Assembly (NCBI RefSeq): GCF_900107435.1
Contig: NZ_FNPZ01000001.1
Coordinates: 344,960-408,959 of the forward strand
Length of the DNA stretch: 64,000 nt
Direction: 5' to 3'
From: Herbiconiux ginsengi
Lineage (GTDB): Bacteria > Actinomycetota > Actinomycetes > Actinomycetales > Microbacteriaceae
Below the pieces are notes generated by a model, which did no database searches, was not told where the DNA came from, and saw only the letters and a program-made list of their open reading frames with translations. A program made the position numbers and the translations under genes. Of this stretch, positions 48,810-56,786 are shown in pieces. Within the stretch, counting starts at the first letter, position 1, and each line of letters opens with the position of its first letter.

Positions 48810-48882
48810 GGCTCTGTAGCTCAGTTGGTAGAGCGCACGACTGAAAATCGTGAGGTCACGGGATCGACGCCCGTCGGAGCCA
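48810..48882 (+). tRNA. tRNA-Phe (anticodon GAA)
   Basis: 73 nt. Acceptor GGCTCTG with CGGAGCC, D arm GCTC-AGTTGGTA-GAGC, anticodon loop CTGAAAA, T arm ACGGG-ATCGACG-CCCGT, discriminator A. The T loop starts with A instead of the usual T at position 54. CCA not encoded. Confidence 0.93.
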
Positions 48883-48885
48883 CGG

Positions 48886-48928
48886 GAACCCTCGCCTAGC
48901 TTCTACATGGCGGGGGTTTCTTCTTTTC
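48886..48928 (+). terminator. Probable terminator after tRNA-Phe
   Basis: GAACCCTCGCC and GGCGGGGGTTTC form an imperfect stem followed by TTCTTTT. The remaining gap up to 49041 shows no gene or clear signal. Confidence 0.6.
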
Positions 48929-49041
48929 CGGCGGCCCACCTCTCGTCGTTCCAGTTCACGGCAGCAATCGCCGAGTCGATGCGCGCGGTCATCACGGTGA
49001 CGCTCAGCGTGTCGGCTCCGTGAGCCGCCTTCCGGGGGGGG

Positions 49042-50064
49042 TCAGCCCCTCGCCACCGGGCCGGTCGAGCCGCGCACGATCATCTCGACCGGCAGGGCGA
49101 CCGATTCCACCCCTCGCATGCTGCCCGCATCGAGTCCCTCGATCAGCAGCTGCGCCGAACGCCGGCCGATCTCGAGCATGTCCTGCCGCACCGTGGTGAG
49201 CCCCGGAGTGATCACCCCGGCGATGTCGACGTCGTCGAAACCGACCACCGACACGTCCTGCGGCACCCGGAGACCCGCCTCGTGCAGTCGGCGCATGGCT
49301 CCGACCGCCATGTAGTCGTTGCAGCCGAAGACCGCCGTGAACTCCACCCCCTGCGCCAGGAGCTCGTCGATCCGGTCGTAGCCCGACTGCACTTCGAAGT
49401 CTCCGTGCACCACGACCGCGTCGGGGAACGACTCGCGGATTCCGGCGACGCGTTCGATGGTCGAATGCAGACCGGCGAAGCCGGCCACGATGACAGCCCG
49501 GGTGTGGCCGAGGTCGCGCAGGTGGCGACCCAGCTCGCGGGCGCCCGCGGAGTTCAGCGAGGTCACCGACGGAACCCGGCTGAGCCCCGCCACCCCTTCG
49601 TCGGCCAGCACGATCGGCGATGAAGACGCCGAGATGCTCATAAGCTCGTCGGTGGGCGAGATCTCGCGGCTGGCGGTGTAGATCAGCCCCTCGATCGACC
49701 GGGTGCGCAGCAGATTGAAGTAGCGCTTCTCGCGTCGAGGATCGCTGTTCGACGTGCTGCAGATGATGAGGCCGAAGTCGTGCTCGTTCGCCATCTCCTC
49801 CACCCCGCGCGCGATGCGCCCGAAGTACCAGTGCGAGATGTCGGGCACCGCCAGGCCGATCATGCCGCTCCGGCCCGATTTGAGCCGCCGCGCGCCGGCA
49901 TCCGGAACATAGCCGAACTGGTCGATCAGACCCCGGATGCGCAGGGCCGTCGCGCTGCTGACCGGCCGCTTTCCCGAGAGGGTGTGCGACACGGTGGTCA
50001 TGCTCACGCCGGCGGCAGCGGCGATCTGCTGCATCGTCCAGGGTTTCGGGGAGGCGTCGTCCAC
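49042..50064 (-). CDS. LacI-family regulator of the nucleoside uptake operon
   Basis: 340 residues from GTG at 50064. N-terminal HTH (TMQQIAAAAGVSMTTVSHTL, then SGKRPVSSATALRIRG) and hinge, then a periplasmic-binding-protein-like effector domain ending VALPVEMIVRGSTG. TACTCT lies 6 nt before the GTG, so it is probably leaderless. A palindrome with central CG (50085-50100) overlaps its promoter, suggesting autoregulation, and another lies before the divergent transporter. A close paralog is encoded at 59013. Confidence 0.92.
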   Translation of the reverse strand: MDDASPKPWTMQQIAAAAGVSMTTVSHTLSGKRPVSSATALRIRGLIDQFGYVPDAGARRLKSGRSGMIGLAVPDISHWYFGRIARGVEEMANEHDFGLIICSTSNSDPRREKRYFNLLRTRSIEGLIYTASREISPTDELMSISASSSPIVLADEGVAGLSRVPSVTSLNSAGARELGRHLRDLGHTRAVIVAGFAGLHSTIERVAGIRESFPDAVVVHGDFEVQSGYDRIDELLAQGVEFTAVFGCNDYMAVGAMRRLHEAGLRVPQDVSVVGFDDVDIAGVITPGLTTVRQDMLEIGRRSAQLLIEGLDAGSMRGVESVALPVEMIVRGSTGPVARG

Positions 50065-50084
50065 CGGTTCAGAGTAGCCGACAA

Positions 50085-50100
50085 TGCAAAACGACTTGCA
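50085..50100. promoter_or_regulatory. LacI-type operator candidate 1
   Basis: TGCAAAACGACTTGCA: dyad centred on CG, 6 of 8 half-site positions symmetric. Sits upstream of the LacI-type gene's start, between it and the transporter operon. Confidence 0.5.
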
Positions 50101-50197
50101 ATCAATGAATCCAACGATCCGTGGGGCTTTACACAGAGGTAACAGGGCGAAATCGGCTGGAAACAGTGTGCCCGTATTGTCGTGCCCACACCAAGAC

Positions 50198-50211
50198 GCA
50201 AAACGGTTTGC
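50198..50211. promoter_or_regulatory. LacI-type operator candidate 2
   Basis: GCAAAACGGTTTGC: dyad with central CG and a single asymmetric pair, 49 nt before the binding-protein gene. Strongly resembles GalR/LacI operators and the site at 60065. Confidence 0.6.
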
Positions 50212-50259
50212 TTCGAGCATCCTCTTCCGGCTCCATCCCGATCGCCTCAAGGAGAACTG

Positions 50260-51324
50260 ATGACCTTCCGCCTCACCCGCCGCCGCAGCATCCGCGCTGC
50301 CGCCACCGCCACCGCCTTCGCCGCCTCGGTCGCCCTGCTGGCCGGCTGCGCCGCGTCGTCGAGCGGCGACACCGCCGACGGCGGGAGCGACGCGCTCACC
50401 CCGCTCACGCTCCAGACCTCGTGGATCCCCCTGGTGCAGTTCGGCGGCAGCTACGTCGCCGACAAGGAGGGCTACTACGAGAAGAACGGCGTCGACGTCG
50501 ACATCCTCCCCGGCGGCCCCGATGTCGACTCGATGGCCGCCGTGGTCTCCGGTCAGGCCGACATCGGTATGGGCAACGCCGACACGGTCGCCCGCGCCAA
50601 CGAGCAGGGCGCCGACCTCGTGATCATCGCCGCCGGGTTCCAGAAGAACCCCCTGGCCATCCTCTCCAGCCCCGACAAGCCCATCGCCGACCCCAAGGCC
50701 ATGGAGGGCATGAAGATCGGCGTTCCCTCGGGCGACGAAGCGGCTCAGGACGCCATCATCGCCGCCAACGACGTCGACGCCTCGAAGGTCACCTCGGTTC
50801 CGGTGGGCTTCGATGTCGCGCCGCTCGTCTCGGGCGAGGTCGACGGCCTGTGGGTGTTCTACTCAGAACAGCCCATCGCCTACGAGGAGGCCACGGGCAA
50901 GGAGGGGACCGTGTTCCTCACCGCCGACTACGGCCTCGACGTCTACGCCCAGGTCTACGCCGTGAAGAAGGAGACCCTCGAAGATCCCGACAAGAAGGCC
51001 GCGATCGAGGGCTTCCTGAAGGGCGAGATCGAGGGCTGGCAGAACTACGTCGCCGACCCCACCGAAGCCGTCGACCTCACCGTCAACGACTACGCGAAAG
51101 ACGGCGGACTCACCATCGAGGAGCAGACCAAGCAGGCCGAACTGCAGATGGACCTGCTGGTGACCGACGAGACCAAGGAGCACGGCCTGCTCTGGATCTC
51201 GGATGACGGCATCCAGAAGAACATCGCTACGCTCGCCTCGCTCGGCATCACCGGCGCCGACGAGTCGCTCTTCGACACCTCGCTGCTCGAAGACGTCTAC
51301 GCGGGCAAGAACACCATCGAGTAA
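50260..51324 (+). CDS. ABC transporter substrate-binding lipoprotein (SsuA/ThiY-like)
   Basis: 354 residues, ATG at 50260 after AAGGAG. Signal with lipobox ALLAGCAAS. The mature protein (LQTSWIPLVQFGGSYVADKE, DILPGGPDVDSMAAVVSGQAD) is an NMT1/SsuA-type binding protein of the kind used for aromatic sulfonates, nitrate, thiamine precursors and other heterocycles. Neighbouring PNP and adenosine deaminase suggest a purine-related ligand (inference). Confidence 0.9.
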   Translation: MTFRLTRRRSIRAAATATAFAASVALLAGCAASSSGDTADGGSDALTPLTLQTSWIPLVQFGGSYVADKEGYYEKNGVDVDILPGGPDVDSMAAVVSGQADIGMGNADTVARANEQGADLVIIAAGFQKNPLAILSSPDKPIADPKAMEGMKIGVPSGDEAAQDAIIAANDVDASKVTSVPVGFDVAPLVSGEVDGLWVFYSEQPIAYEEATGKEGTVFLTADYGLDVYAQVYAVKKETLEDPDKKAAIEGFLKGEIEGWQNYVADPTEAVDLTVNDYAKDGGLTIEEQTKQAELQMDLLVTDETKEHGLLWISDDGIQKNIATLASLGITGADESLFDTSLLEDVYAGKNTIE

Positions 51325-51340
51325 CCCCTCCCCCCTCTTC

Positions 51341-51399
51341 GCGACCCGTCGATTTTGGCCCTTCCCAAGCAGTTTTTGGGGCTGAAATCGACGGGTCGC
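51341..51399. repeat. Palindromic element P5 (15-bp perfect arms)
   Basis: GCGACCCGTCGATTT (51341-51355) pairs exactly with 51385-51399; a partial TGGCC/GGGCT pairing extends it. It lies between the binding-protein and ATPase genes of one operon and could lower expression of the distal genes. Shares the GACCCGTC core with P3. Confidence 0.85.
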
Positions 51400-51439
51400 C
51401 AGGAGGATGCACCCGCACCAACGAACCACCGGAGGCTCC

Positions 51440-52276
51440 GTGAACGGCTCAGGCTTCACCCTCACCAACCTGACGAAGGTCTACTCCTCGAAGAAGAGCG
51501 ACGTGCTCGCCCTCGACGACATCTCCCTCGCCGTGCCCGAAGGCTCCTTCACGGCTCTGCTCGGTCCTTCCGGCTGCGGCAAGTCGACCATCCTGCGCAT
51601 CCTCGCCGACCTGGAGTCGTATTCGGCCGGGGAGGTCACGATCCACGGCGAGAGCCCTGCCGCCATCCGTAAGGCCCACCGCCTGGGGCTCGCTCTGCAA
51701 GACCCGTCGCTGTTGCCCTGGCGCAGCGTGCGCGACAACATCCGTCTTCCCGGGCAGGTCATGCGCACCCCGATCCCGAAGAAGCGCATCGACGACCTCA
51801 TCACCCTGGTGGGTCTCGACGGCTTCGCGGATGCGCGGCCGGCCCAGCTCTCGGGCGGCATGCGGCAGCGGGTCGCGATCGCGCGGGCGATCGTGGCCGA
51901 ACCCGAGATCCTGCTGCTCGACGAACCCTTCGGCGCGCTCGACGAGATCACCCGGCAGCGGATGAACGAGGAGCTCCAGAAACTCTGGAGTGCGACATCC
52001 GCCACCGCTCTGCTCGTGACCCATTCCATCTCGGAGGCCGCCTTCCTCGCCGACCGGGTGATCGTGATGTCGCCGCGCCCCGGCCGCATCGTCGGCGACC
52101 TCACTCTCGACTTCCCCCGCCCCCGGCGGCGCGAGCTGCTCTCCACCCCCGAGTTCCACGCCGTCTGCGACCAGCTGAGCTCGATGCTGCACGCCGGCAC
52201 CGACCACGGCGACGACGACGCCGACGACCTGCTGAGCGACGGCGAACTCGCCTCCATCGCCCCGCGGGGAGTCTGA
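51440..52276 (+). CDS. ABC transporter ATP-binding protein (SsuB-like)
   Basis: 278 residues from GTG at 51440, after GGAGG with 4-nt spacing. Walker [11 protein letters not shown]-loop [11 protein letters not shown], signature [15 protein letters not shown], Walker [15 protein letters not shown], switch His in VTHSISEA. Pairs with the fused permease that starts 3 nt downstream. Asp-rich C-terminal tail. Confidence 0.95.
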   Translation: MNGSGFTLTNLTKVYSSKKSDVLALDDISLAVPEGSFTALLGPSGCGKSTILRILADLESYSAGEVTIHGESPAAIRKAHRLGLALQDPSLLPWRSVRDNIRLPGQVMRTPIPKKRIDDLITLVGLDGFADARPAQLSGGMRQRVAIARAIVAEPEILLLDEPFGALDEITRQRMNEELQKLWSATSATALLVTHSISEAAFLADRVIVMSPRPGRIVGDLTLDFPRPRRRELLSTPEFHAVCDQLSSMLHAGTDHGDDDADDLLSDGELASIAPRGV

Positions 52277-52278
52277 GG

Positions 52279-53943
52279 ATGTCGGCCACCACCGCCTCGG
52301 GCACGGGTCGCGAGGCTCTCCGGGCCTCCGCGATCGCCACGGAACGCGCTCGCGCCGGCCGGGTCGCCCGCCGCTCCGCCATCAGCGGCTGGATCACCAC
52401 GGTGATCGTGAGCCTCGTGCTGCTGGTGCTGTGGGAGGTCGCCGCCGACCTGTGGCTGACGCGCCTGGGCGTGCTGGCGTCTCCGACCGCGATCGTGCAG
52501 AGCCTGATCGAGAATCCGCAGCTCTACTGGGGCGCGTTCACCACGACCGCGTGGATCGCCGTGCGCGGGTGGTTCTGGGGCAACCTGGCCGCCATCGCCG
52601 TCGCCATCCTCTTCGTCCAGGTGCCGATCTTCGAGTCGCTGTTCCTGCGCCTGGCGCTGGCGCTGTTCTGCCTGCCGTTGGTCGCGGTGAATCCACTGCT
52701 GCAACTCACCTTCGATCCCGACACGGCGAAGGTGGTGCTCGCAGCCCTGTCGGTGTTCTTCACCACGCTCGTCGGCACCATGCTCGGCCTCCGCTCGGCC
52801 GACGGCGGTCCGCTCACCATGGTGACGGCCTGGGGCGGGCGCAGCATCAGCTCGCTGCGGTTCGTGCGACTGCCCTCCGGCACGCCCGCCATGCTGACGG
52901 GCCTCCAGATCGGCGCAGCGGCGGCCGTGCTCGGCGCCATCTTCGGGGAGTTCATCGGCGCCAAGGCCGGGCTCGGCGTGCTGCTCATCAACGGCCTGAT
53001 GTCGCTCGACCTGGCACGGGTGTGGTCGGTGGCGCTGCTCGCCACGATCATGGCGGCGGTGCCCTACGGGCTCTTCGGCCTGCTGCGCCGCTGGCTCACC
53101 CCGTGGTCGGCGTCGATCTCGAACGCGCAACAGCTCTCGACACCGAAGCGCGGCTCGGTGGCCGGCCGCCTCGCGAGCGCCGTGGCCTGGACCATCGGCT
53201 CCATCGCGGTCATCCTGCTCGCCTGGTGGGCCTATCTGATCGTGTTCGACATGTCGCCGTTCGTCGGCAAGAGCCCCGTCGACGTGCTGAACTACCTCTT
53301 CGCGTCCGAGGATGCCGCGGCCAACCGCCAGGTGATGCTCGACGCCCTCGACGTCACGCTCGTGCATGCCGGCGTCGGCTATGTCGCCGGCCTCGTGATC
53401 GGGATCGCCATGGCCGTGGCCTTCGTGACCTTCCCCGTGGTCGAGCGGGTGCTCACGCCGCTCGCGGTGGCGCTCCGCTCCGTGCCGATCATCGTGCTCA
53501 TCCCCGTGCTGATCCTCGCGCTCGGCCGGGGTCTCGGCGGAGTGGTGGCCATCACCGCGATCGTCACGTTCTTCCCCACGCTCGCCAACACGCAGGGTGG
53601 CCTGAAGCGTGTGCCGAACGACGCCTTCACCCTCATGCGCAGCTACGACTCGTCGACCTGGTCGACGCTGTGGCGACTGCAGCTGCCCTACACGCTGCCG
53701 GCGATCTTCGCGTCGGCCCGCATCGCCGCCCCCACCGCCGTGCTCGCCGCGACACTGGCCGAGTGGCTCGCCACCGGCGACGGGCTCGGGCACGTGATCG
53801 TGAGTTCGCGCGCGCACTCCGACTACACCGGGCTCTGGGCGGCAGCCGCCATCCTCACCGCGGTCTCGCTCGTCTTCTACAGCCTCGTCAGCTGGGCGGA
53901 GCGGGTGGTGCTGTCGCGCTACGCGCCGTCGCAGATCGGCTGA
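52279..53943 (+). CDS. ABC permease with two fused transmembrane domains
   Basis: 554 residues, ATG at 52279. Two SsuC-like permease domains in one chain: the first (about 38-280) with EFIGAKAGLGVLLINGLMSL as coupling region, and the second (about 300-545) with TLAEWLATGDGLGHVIVSSR. The EAA-type loops face the ATPase. Usually this family uses two copies of a single permease, so here the importer needs just one permease chain. Start 2 nt after the ATPase stop. Confidence 0.93.
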   Translation: MSATTASGTGREALRASAIATERARAGRVARRSAISGWITTVIVSLVLLVLWEVAADLWLTRLGVLASPTAIVQSLIENPQLYWGAFTTTAWIAVRGWFWGNLAAIAVAILFVQVPIFESLFLRLALALFCLPLVAVNPLLQLTFDPDTAKVVLAALSVFFTTLVGTMLGLRSADGGPLTMVTAWGGRSISSLRFVRLPSGTPAMLTGLQIGAAAAVLGAIFGEFIGAKAGLGVLLINGLMSLDLARVWSVALLATIMAAVPYGLFGLLRRWLTPWSASISNAQQLSTPKRGSVAGRLASAVAWTIGSIAVILLAWWAYLIVFDMSPFVGKSPVDVLNYLFASEDAAANRQVMLDALDVTLVHAGVGYVAGLVIGIAMAVAFVTFPVVERVLTPLAVALRSVPIIVLIPVLILALGRGLGGVVAITAIVTFFPTLANTQGGLKRVPNDAFTLMRSYDSSTWSTLWRLQLPYTLPAIFASARIAAPTAVLAATLAEWLATGDGLGHVIVSSRAHSDYTGLWAAAAILTAVSLVFYSLVSWAERVVLSRYAPSQIG

Positions 53944-53975
53944 GAACCATCCCACCCCGTTCGAGAGGAACCACG

Positions 53976-54674
53976 ATGGCAACACCCCACATCGGCGCCG
54001 AACCGGGCGACTTCGCCCCCGACGTGCTCATGCCAGGAGACCCGCGCCGGGCGAAGCTCATCGCCGAGACGTTCTTCGACTCCCCTCGCCTCGTCACCGA
54101 GGTGCGCGGCATCCTGGGCTACACGGGCACCTTCAACGGCAAGCCCGTGTCGGTTCTCGCCTCGGGCATGGGCATGCCGTCGATGGCGATCTACTCCACC
54201 GAACTCGCGCGCTTCTTCGACGTGAAGCGGATCGTGCGGGTGGGGACGATCGGCGGCATCGCGCCGTACCTGCAGCTCGGCGACGTGATCGCGGCATCCG
54301 CCGCCCATACCAACTCGGCGATGACCAGCGAGTGGGTGCCGGGCGTGACGCTCAGCCACGCGCCCGACTTCGCGCTGCTGCGCAAAGTCGTCGAGCACGG
54401 CGAGACGACGGGAAAGCGGCTGCACGTGGGCCCGCTGTTCACCACCGACAGCTTCTACAACCCCGACACGACGCTGGTGCCCGGGCTGCTCGAGTACGGC
54501 ACGATCGGCATCGACATGGAGGCGGCGGGTCTCTACGCCGTCGCCCGCAAGGAGGGGTTCGATGCTCTAATGGTGGGCACCGTGAGCGACCTGCCGGGGG
54601 CGGAGATGACCGCGGCCGAGCGCGAGGCGACGTTCGAGAACATGGTGTCGTTCGGGCTGGCGGCATTCCAGTGA
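53976..54674 (+). CDS. deoD: Purine nucleoside phosphorylase, DeoD type
   Basis: 232 residues, ATG at 53976 after GAGAGGAA. DVLMPGDPRRAKLIAE, SGMGMPSMAIYSTELA and YGTIGIDMEAAGLYAVA are the hexameric PNP blocks; the aspartate of VSDLPG is the catalytic base. Splits purine nucleosides to base plus ribose-1-phosphate. Its TGA overlaps the ADA GTG start. Confidence 0.95.
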   Translation: MATPHIGAEPGDFAPDVLMPGDPRRAKLIAETFFDSPRLVTEVRGILGYTGTFNGKPVSVLASGMGMPSMAIYSTELARFFDVKRIVRVGTIGGIAPYLQLGDVIAASAAHTNSAMTSEWVPGVTLSHAPDFALLRKVVEHGETTGKRLHVGPLFTTDSFYNPDTTLVPGLLEYGTIGIDMEAAGLYAVARKEGFDALMVGTVSDLPGAEMTAAEREATFENMVSFGLAAFQ

Positions 54675-55879
54675 GCGGCGCGGAGGCGACATCCGCTTCG
54701 CCCGCGCCTGTGGTGCCGGTGTTCGAGGGGTATCCGCGCTGGTCACAGCCGTCGGAGCCGTATGCGACGTTCCCCAAGGTGACGTTGCACGATCACCTCG
54801 ACGGTTCATTGCGGCCCGAGACGCTCATCGAGCTCGCCGGCCGCCAGGGCGTGACGCTGCCCTACGACGACCCCGAGAAGCTCACGAAGTGGTTTACCGG
54901 CGAGATCACGGTGCCCACGATCGAGAACTGGGACGAGAAGTTCGGTCTCACCACCCGCGCCATGCAGACCGAGGAGTCGATCGTGCGGGTCGCCCGCGAG
55001 TGGGTGCTCGAAGCCGCGGCCGACGGCGTCGTCTACGGCGAGACGCGCTGGGCGCCGGAGAAGCACATCCTGGGTGGCCTGCCGTTGCGGGTCGCGGTCG
55101 AAGCGGTGGCAGCGGGTCTGGCCGAAGGCGAAGCGCTCGTCGCAGCAGCGGGTGGGTCGATCCGCGCGCGGCAGCTGATCTGCGGCATGCGCACGTCGAC
55201 GCTGAGCTACGAGATCGCCCGCCTGGTGGTCGACACGTACGGCGAATGGGGCGGAAGCGTGGCCGGGTTCGACCTCGCCGGAGCCGAGGACGGGTTCCCC
55301 GTGCGCCACCACCTCGACGCCACCACATTGCTCGAGCGCGAGGGCATCCCCTTCACCATCCACACCGGGGAGGCCGACGGCGAGCACAGCGTGTGGGAGA
55401 CCGTGCACCTCGCCCACGCCCTCCGCCTCGGACACGGGGTGCGCGTGATCGAAGACGTCACCCTCGACGGGCGACCGCTGGGTGTCCGCACCGCGGTGCG
55501 GGATGTCGCCGCGGCGCGCGCTGCCGGCCCCGCCTCCCTCCGGCTCGGCCGCACGGCGCAGTGGGTGGTGGATCGGCGCATCCCGCTCGAGGTCTGCGTC
55601 ACCTCGAACGCCGGGGGCGTGGTCGACGGCGTCGCGAACCATCCGATCGACCTGCTGCGCGAACTCGGGTTCACGGTCACCGTGAACCCGGACAACCGGG
55701 GCATGTCGACCACCTCGATCAGCGCCGAGATGCGCACCATCGAGGCCGAGTTCGGCTGGGGGCCCGAGGAGTTCGCCGAGGCCGAGTTCGCGGCCGTGGA
55801 GGCCGCGTTCCTGTCACGGCGCGAGCGCGAGGCCCTGCACGACACCGTCGAGGCGGGCGTCGAGTCCTTCGTGCGCTGA
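54671..55879 (+). CDS. add: Adenosine deaminase
   Basis: 402 residues from GTG at 54671 (GTGA overlap). Zinc ligands in LHDHLDGSLRPE, HTGEADGEH region with the catalytic glutamate, SNAGGVVDGVANHP and NPDNRGMSTTSIS, all features of the M. tuberculosis-type ADA. Converts (deoxy)adenosine to (deoxy)inosine, feeding DeoD. Last gene of the plus-strand operon. Confidence 0.94.
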   Translation: MSGAEATSASPAPVVPVFEGYPRWSQPSEPYATFPKVTLHDHLDGSLRPETLIELAGRQGVTLPYDDPEKLTKWFTGEITVPTIENWDEKFGLTTRAMQTEESIVRVAREWVLEAAADGVVYGETRWAPEKHILGGLPLRVAVEAVAAGLAEGEALVAAAGGSIRARQLICGMRTSTLSYEIARLVVDTYGEWGGSVAGFDLAGAEDGFPVRHHLDATTLLEREGIPFTIHTGEADGEHSVWETVHLAHALRLGHGVRVIEDVTLDGRPLGVRTAVRDVAAARAAGPASLRLGRTAQWVVDRRIPLEVCVTSNAGGVVDGVANHPIDLLRELGFTVTVNPDNRGMSTTSISAEMRTIEAEFGWGPEEFAEAEFAAVEAAFLSRREREALHDTVEAGVESFVR

Positions 55880-55910
55880 CGCCGGCCCGGCGCACCCCGC
55901 CGCGCCCCTC

Positions 55911-55988
55911 CGTTCGGGAGGACACTCGCGCCCGCGGCACGTTCGGGAGGACCGCCGGTCCTCCCGAACGGCGGCCGTCCTCCCGGGC
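55911..55988. terminator. Nested palindrome P6 between convergent operons
   Basis: CGTTCGGGAGGACC (55940-55953) pairs perfectly with 55957-55970 over a 3-nt loop. The outer copies at 55911-55923 (CGTTCGGGAGGAC) and 55975-55988 (CCGTCCTCCCGGGC) give a second, wider stem. It lies between the add and creatininase-family stops. No T-run, so it may act as a simple structural barrier. Confidence 0.7.
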
Positions 55989-56009
55989 GATGGGCCGGGA
56001 GCCGCGAGG

Positions 56010-56786
56010 TCAGGGGCGCGGGAGCGACGCCACGAAGTCGGCGAGCACCGCGAGCGAGGCCTCGACGGTGGCCGTCAGGATGTCCTCCCCCTTGGCCGCG
56101 GTGGCGGACGACGGATCGCCGAACACGCCCGACTCCGAGAACGGGTGCAGCTGCATCGGCCGCGTGCCGAAGTCGCTCGGGAATGCCGGATACGACGACA
56201 CGTAGCGATCGGTGCGCACGGTTCCGGGGGCGATCGCGAGCATGAGCGACGTCTCGACCTCCTCGGCGTGGTTGAGCCCGGGCGCCGCGGCGGCACTCTC
56301 GCGCACCCGATCGATCGCCGCGTCCATGCCCGGGTAGTCGAGCGCGATCGCCGGCAGAACGCCTTCGTCGTTCAGGAGCCGCACCGCCGCGTAGAGCGGC
56401 TGGCGGTTGCCCCAGTCACCGTTCACGATCACGAGCCCGCGCGCGCCCGATCCGACGAGCGCCCGCCCGATGTCGACCGCGATGGCCGTGACGGTGGCAC
56501 TGGACAGCGACACCGTTCCCGGATACCCGGCGTTGTTCCACGTGTCGCCGTAGTGCACCGGCGGCAGCAGAACGGCATCGAGTCGCATCGCCAGCCGCCG
56601 GGCGACCTCGGCGGCCGTCGCCGTGTCGGTGCCGAGGGGCAGCTGCGGCCCGTGCTGCTCCAGCGCCCCGAACGGCAGCAGGGCCAGCCCGGATGCCGCG
56701 CTCGCACGGTCGCCGGGTGCCGCCGCGGCCGACCGCGCGAAGTGGGCGGCGACGTCGGTCCACGGAGTCGAATAGGCCTCGATCAC
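56010..56786 (-). CDS. Creatininase-family amidohydrolase
   Basis: 258 residues from GTG at 56786 (GTGA overlap with the deaminase-like gene). Metal-binding pattern of the family: FGALEQHGPQLPLGTDT, HYGDTWNNAGYPGTVSL, VIVNGDWGNRQ and GLNHAEEVETSLML. The family hydrolyses cyclic or linear amide bonds (creatinine, formamides, MftE peptides). Substrate unknown here; in this context it may open a heterocycle product of the neighbouring amidohydrolase. Confidence 0.9.
   Translation of the reverse strand: MIEAYSTPWTDVAAHFARSAAAAPGDRASAASGLALLPFGALEQHGPQLPLGTDTATAAEVARRLAMRLDAVLLPPVHYGDTWNNAGYPGTVSLSSATVTAIAVDIGRALVGSGARGLVIVNGDWGNRQPLYAAVRLLNDEGVLPAIALDYPGMDAAIDRVRESAAAAPGLNHAEEVETSLMLAIAPGTVRTDRYVSSYPAFPSDFGTRPMQLHPFSESGVFGDPSSATAAKGEDILTATVEASLAVLADFVASLPRP

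Noticed and set aside
48513-48928. tRNA cluster as an integration site for a mobile island
   Set aside because: No integrase, no duplicated tRNA 3' end and no composition change was seen up to the LacI gene; the following genes have ordinary codon use.
55930-55990. P6 as a Rho-independent terminator
   Set aside because: The stem is strong but no T-run follows on either strand; kept only as a structural element with terminator as a possibility.
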